From NCBI GenBank assembly GCA_009699765.1, contig WLNN01000035.1, positions 1 through 10,873 of the forward strand: a stretch of 10,873 nucleotides of DNA, read 5' to 3'. Every line of letters begins with the position of its first letter. Within the stretch, counting starts at the first letter, position 1. Source of the stretch: Actinomycetota bacterium. GTDB lineage: Bacteria > Actinomycetota > Actinomycetes > Nanopelagicales > Nanopelagicaceae. The notes under the pieces are model-generated. The model was not told the origin of the DNA. It saw nothing but the letters and a program-made list of their open reading frames with translations, and ran no database searches. Positions 8,590 to 10,873 of this stretch are shown piece after piece. The translations under genes and the position numbers were made by a program.

Positions 8590-8610
8590 GTTTTAAGAGC
8601 GCCTTTATGT

Positions 8611-8625
8611 GGCTTGATTTAAGCC
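8611..8625 (-). repeat. inverted repeat over the MFS stop codon
   Basis: A perfect 5-bp inverted repeat (GGCTT, 5-nt loop, AAGCC) contains the TAA of the MFS gene. It resembles the element over the clpX stop at 7272-7284. With only five base pairs and no U-run it is at most a weak terminator. Confidence 0.35.
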
Positions 8626-9890
8626 TGACCTTGTTCGCCAATAGATGAACTTGCGGCAGGTCCGCGACGTGGATCGCGCATCTCTTTCACACCTGGAACT
8701 AGTAAGACTAAATAACAAATAAGAATATGGATGACAATGGCCGAAAGTAAGAAGGTGCGCTCCCCCATCAAGACAACAGCAGGACCTACCAGGGCCATAC
8801 CAATAGGCATCAATCCACCAGAACCAACCATGTCAATGCTAAATACGCGACCCTGCATATCTTGTGGAACTTCCCGTTGAACTGCAGTAATCCAATACGC
8901 TTCCCACCCGCCGATTGAAAGTCCTGCGATGAAATAACCAATCACAACGATTGGTTCGTTAATCGGAAATGCGAGAACAAGGGGCGCCATTGCAAAAACA
9001 CCCCAGAGTGAAATTGCAACCAGCCCTGGCTTCTTAGTTTTAAATTTAATTGCAGCGATAGCGCTAAGCGCACCACCGAGACTAAAAGCTGCAGCAGATA
9101 GTGCAAAAACGGTATCTGTACCGAACTCACGTCGGCTAATGATGGGCAAGAGAACTGTCTCTGCCGCAACAATAATCATTAACTGAAAAGATGCCATCGC
9201 AATAGATGCGGCAATCCATTTGATTTCCCAGACGAGTTTGAAACCTTCTTTTAATTCAAAGAGAAAGGTTGGCTTATCTTCCAGAATTTCCTGCCGAGGA
9301 GGTTCATGGATTGTAAAGATGAGCGAAGTTGCAAGAAGGAATGAGACGCCAATGATTCCGAAGGTCCAGTCTGCGCCAATGCTAACGATGGCGAGACCGC
9401 CAAGTCCTGGTCCGACAATATTTCCAACTTTTCCAATAATTCCCTTTGCGACATTGCCTGCTGGCAGTAGGTGATCTGGCAACAAGCTAGGAACAATTGC
9501 AGATCCCGCTGGTGCGCCAAATGAATCACCAAGTCCCATGAGAAATACCAATAATCCAATTGCCCAAAGTGGTAACTCGTGTGCTGATACAAAAAGAAGA
9601 GCTAAACAGATTACGGCGCGGAAAGAATCTGCTCCGATCATGATCCATTTACGCGGCAAGCGATCTGCCCAAACTCCTCCGACCAACATGAAGAGCGTTC
9701 CGGCGGCTACACGTGCAGCGAGAATTAAGCCAAGCGCAGAAGCATCTCCACCGTTATCGAGAACTGTGACTGCTAGTGCAATCGGAAATGCAGATGCACC
9801 GAGAACAAAGATGAGACCAGAGACGAAGAAATTGCGATAACCCTTATAGGAAAAGAGAGAGCCGGGTGCGAAGTATTTCTCTAGCATCAC
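8619..9890 (-). CDS. MFS transporter, MFS_3 / enterobactin-exporter-like efflux permease
   Basis: A 423-residue major facilitator with about 12 membrane segments. The loop between helices 2 and 3 carries the MFS motif A in the form GGVWADRLPRK at 71-81. An ArnD-type central loop (about 200-220) divides two six-helix halves, and a glycine- and serine-rich polar tail ends the protein. The overall pattern is that of proton-driven drug or siderophore exporters of the MFS_3 group; the substrate cannot be read from sequence. The start is GTG at 9890 or the next codon, ATG at 9887. AAAGGG at 9902-9897 lies 6-9 nt upstream of these. Both starts lie in or beside a 13-bp hairpin. The gene sits between clpP2 and clpX, where actinobacteria usually have no transporter. 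Confidence 0.88.
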   Translation of the reverse strand: MMLEKYFAPGSLFSYKGYRNFFVSGLIFVLGASAFPIALAVTVLDNGGDASALGLILAARVAAGTLFMLVGGVWADRLPRKWIMIGADSFRAVICLALLFVSAHELPLWAIGLLVFLMGLGDSFGAPAGSAIVPSLLPDHLLPAGNVAKGIIGKVGNIVGPGLGGLAIVSIGADWTFGIIGVSFLLATSLIFTIHEPPRQEILEDKPTFLFELKEGFKLVWEIKWIAASIAMASFQLMIIVAAETVLLPIISRREFGTDTVFALSAAAFSLGGALSAIAAIKFKTKKPGLVAISLWGVFAMAPLVLAFPINEPIVVIGYFIAGLSIGGWEAYWITAVQREVPQDMQGRVFSIDMVGSGGLMPIGMALVGPAVVLMGERTFLLSAIVIHILICYLVLLVPGVKEMRDPRRGPAASSSIGEQGQA

Positions 9891-9900
9891 ACCCGGCCCT
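9858..9900 (-). promoter_or_regulatory. start-codon hairpin of the MFS gene, possibly also a clpP2 terminator
   Basis: On the minus strand, AGGGCCGGGTGTG (9900-9888) pairs with CGCACCCGGCTCT (9870-9858) to give 13 bp with two G-U pairs. The 17-nt loop covers 9887-9871. The 5' arm holds part of the Shine-Dalgarno and the GTG start, and the ATG alternative opens the loop. The sequence after the stem is CTCTTTTCC, a short U-run. The hairpin could block translation of the MFS gene, act as a terminator for clpP1-clpP2, or both. The pairing is seen directly; the role is inferred. Confidence 0.6.
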
Positions 9901-9916
9901 TTCTTTAAATAATTAA

Positions 9917-10543
9917 TTACGCAGAAGGCTTGGCCTTTCTTGAAGCCATTACCTTATCTATAATTCCGTATTCGACAGCCTCAACTGCGGTAAGAATCTT
10001 GTCGCGTTCGATATCTTTTTCAATCTCTTCAACTGTTTTGTTGGAATGTTTAGCCAACATTGTTTCAAGAAGTCCGCGCATACGCATGATTTCACGTGCT
10101 TGGATTTCGATATCTGATGCCTGTCCTCCACCCTCGGATGATGGCTGATGAATAAGAATGCGTGAATGCTCGAGGCCGTAACGCTTTCCCTTTGTTCCAC
10201 CGGCAAGAATGATTGCAGCAGCTGATGCAGCTTGTCCCAAACAAATTGTTTGAATATCAGGGCGAACAAATTGCATCGTGTCATAAATTGCTGTCAGGGC
10301 AGTAAATGAGCCACCTGGAGAGTTAATGTAGATCGAGATATCACGATCAGGATCCATTGACTCGAGTGTGAGCAACTGTGCCATTACATCGTTTGCAACT
10401 GTGTCATCGATTGCCTGACCCAAGAAGATGATGCGCTCTTCGAATAACTTTGTGTAAGGATCGAGGCGCTTAAAACCATAAGCGGTCTTCTCTTCAATCG
10501 TTGGAAGAACATAACGGTTGGTAATCTCCTGAATATGCTTCAT
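9917..10543 (-). CDS. clpP2: ClpP2, ATP-dependent Clp protease proteolytic subunit
   Basis: A 208-residue serine peptidase. The triad is Ser107 (GQAASAAA), His132 (ILIHQPS) and Asp177 (IEKDIERD). The N-terminal stretch [33 protein letters not shown] is of the type seen in actinobacterial ClpP2. In that phylum ClpP1 and ClpP2 form a mixed double-ring tetradecamer that works with ClpX or ClpC1. The ATG overlaps the clpP1 stop by one base (TAATG), and a GGAGG lies 9 nt upstream inside clpP1, so the two subunits should be made in balanced amounts. It is followed after 26 nt, with no standard terminator before the hairpin, by the MFS gene. The C-terminus is short and basic (SRKAKPSA). Confidence 0.97.
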   Translation of the reverse strand: MKHIQEITNRYVLPTIEEKTAYGFKRLDPYTKLFEERIIFLGQAIDDTVANDVMAQLLTLESMDPDRDISIYINSPGGSFTALTAIYDTMQFVRPDIQTICLGQAASAAAIILAGGTKGKRYGLEHSRILIHQPSSEGGGQASDIEIQAREIMRMRGLLETMLAKHSNKTVEEIEKDIERDKILTAVEAVEYGIIDKVMASRKAKPSA

Positions 10544-10872
10544 TACTTCTTACCTCCCGTTACTTGTCCATCTTTTGTTGCAATGTGATCGATAAATCCA
10601 TAAGCGAGTGCATCCTTAGCGTTGAACCAGTTATCGCGATCTGAATCAGCAATAATCTTTTCAAGCGGCTGACCTGTGTGTTTTGCATTGAGCTCTGACA
10701 TTGTCTGCTTTGTAATTGCCATCTGCTCTGCCTGTATACGAATATCTGTTGCAGTTCCACCGATTCCACCAAGAGGTTGGTGCATCAAGATGCGCGCATG
10801 AGGAGTTGCGTAACGCTTGCCTGGTGCTCCTGCTGTAAGCAAGAACTGACCCATTGATGCAGCCATTCCCAT
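10543..10872 (-). CDS. clpP1: ClpP1, Clp protease proteolytic subunit, C-terminal part only
   Basis: The 5' part lies beyond the window; the visible 109 residues begin inside the protein. They contain the active-site Ser ([11 protein letters not shown], residue 6 of the fragment), the His (ILMHQP, residue 31) and the Asp (IIADSDRD, residue 76), then the handle region and a TGGKK tail. The methionine at the fragment's start is internal, since the normal N-terminal ClpP fold of some 90 residues is missing. The protein partners ClpP2. The residue before the catalytic Asp is Ala, where E. coli ClpP has an Arg that takes part in ring-ring assembly; ClpP2 has Lys there. The stop overlaps the clpP2 start, and its Gly-Gly codons supply the clpP2 ribosome-binding site. 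Confidence 0.96.
   Translation of the reverse strand: MGMAASMGQFLLTAGAPGKRYATPHARILMHQPLGGIGGTATDIRIQAEQMAITKQTMSELNAKHTGQPLEKIIADSDRDNWFNAKDALAYGFIDHIATKDGQVTGGKK
10553..10557 (-). promoter_or_regulatory. strong Shine-Dalgarno for clpP2, inside clpP1
   Basis: GGAGG on the minus strand, 9 nt before the clpP2 ATG at 10543. It is formed by the GGA GGT codons of the clpP1 C-terminus (Gly-Gly-Lys-Lys). It supports the chosen start and coupled translation of the two subunits. Confidence 0.8.
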
Positions 10873-10873
10873 T

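Noticed and set aside
9251..9592. 113-codon minus-strand frame within the MFS gene
   Set aside because: It is an out-of-frame reading of the transporter with no membrane pattern of its own and a composition unlike a normal protein.
9901..9916. AT-rich stretch between clpP2 and the MFS gene as a promoter
   Set aside because: No TANNNT hexamer at a useful distance and no -35 are visible, so only the ribosome-binding site and hairpin are reported.
1..10873. tRNA or rRNA genes, CRISPR arrays, insertion sequences, prophage or defence genes
   Set aside because: Coding genes fill the window with gaps of at most 41 bp. I saw no direct-repeat array, transposase or structural RNA.

Overview
The window comes from an actinobacterium with a compact genome and fairly low GC (mid-40s percent by eye). 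Three things point this way: the gene order valS-folC-DUF4233-ndk-mreBCD-(mrdA), a paired clpP1-clpP2, and the near absence of intergenic DNA. The best guess is a freshwater acI-type lineage (Candidatus Nanopelagicales: Planktophila or Nanopelagicus). A low-GC Microbacteriaceae (Luna type) is the main alternative. The phylum is fairly secure; the order is inference.

Every gene lies on the minus strand, so transcription runs from high to low coordinates. In that direction the window holds: the 3' part of clpP1 (from 10872); clpP2 (10543-9917); an MFS exporter (9890-8619); clpX (8577-7279); valS (7256-4683); folC (4682-3324); a four-helix DUF4233 membrane protein (3324-2977); ndk (2957-2532); mreB (2532-1501); mreC (1488-559); mreD (551-30); and the first 11 codons of a probable PBP2 gene, mrdA (33-1). 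No stretch above 41 bp lacks a gene, and I saw no RNA gene, insertion sequence or CRISPR array.

The genes form three working groups. ClpP1, ClpP2 and ClpX make the ATP-driven ClpXP protease, here split by an inserted transporter gene. ValS, FolC, DUF4233 and Ndk are housekeeping functions (tRNA charging, folate glutamylation, an unknown membrane protein, nucleotide balance). MreB, MreC, MreD and PBP2 form the elongasome that directs side-wall peptidoglycan synthesis.

The window is core genome and I find no new biological system in it. The most notable signals are small. First, clpX, valS and ndk each have a TANNNT -10 hexamer exactly 6 nt before the start codon and no Shine-Dalgarno. This geometry predicts three leaderless mRNAs and so splits the apparent gene train into transcription units. 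Second, a 13-bp hairpin spans part of the ribosome-binding site and the start codon of the MFS gene. Third, that MFS gene separates clpP2 from clpX.
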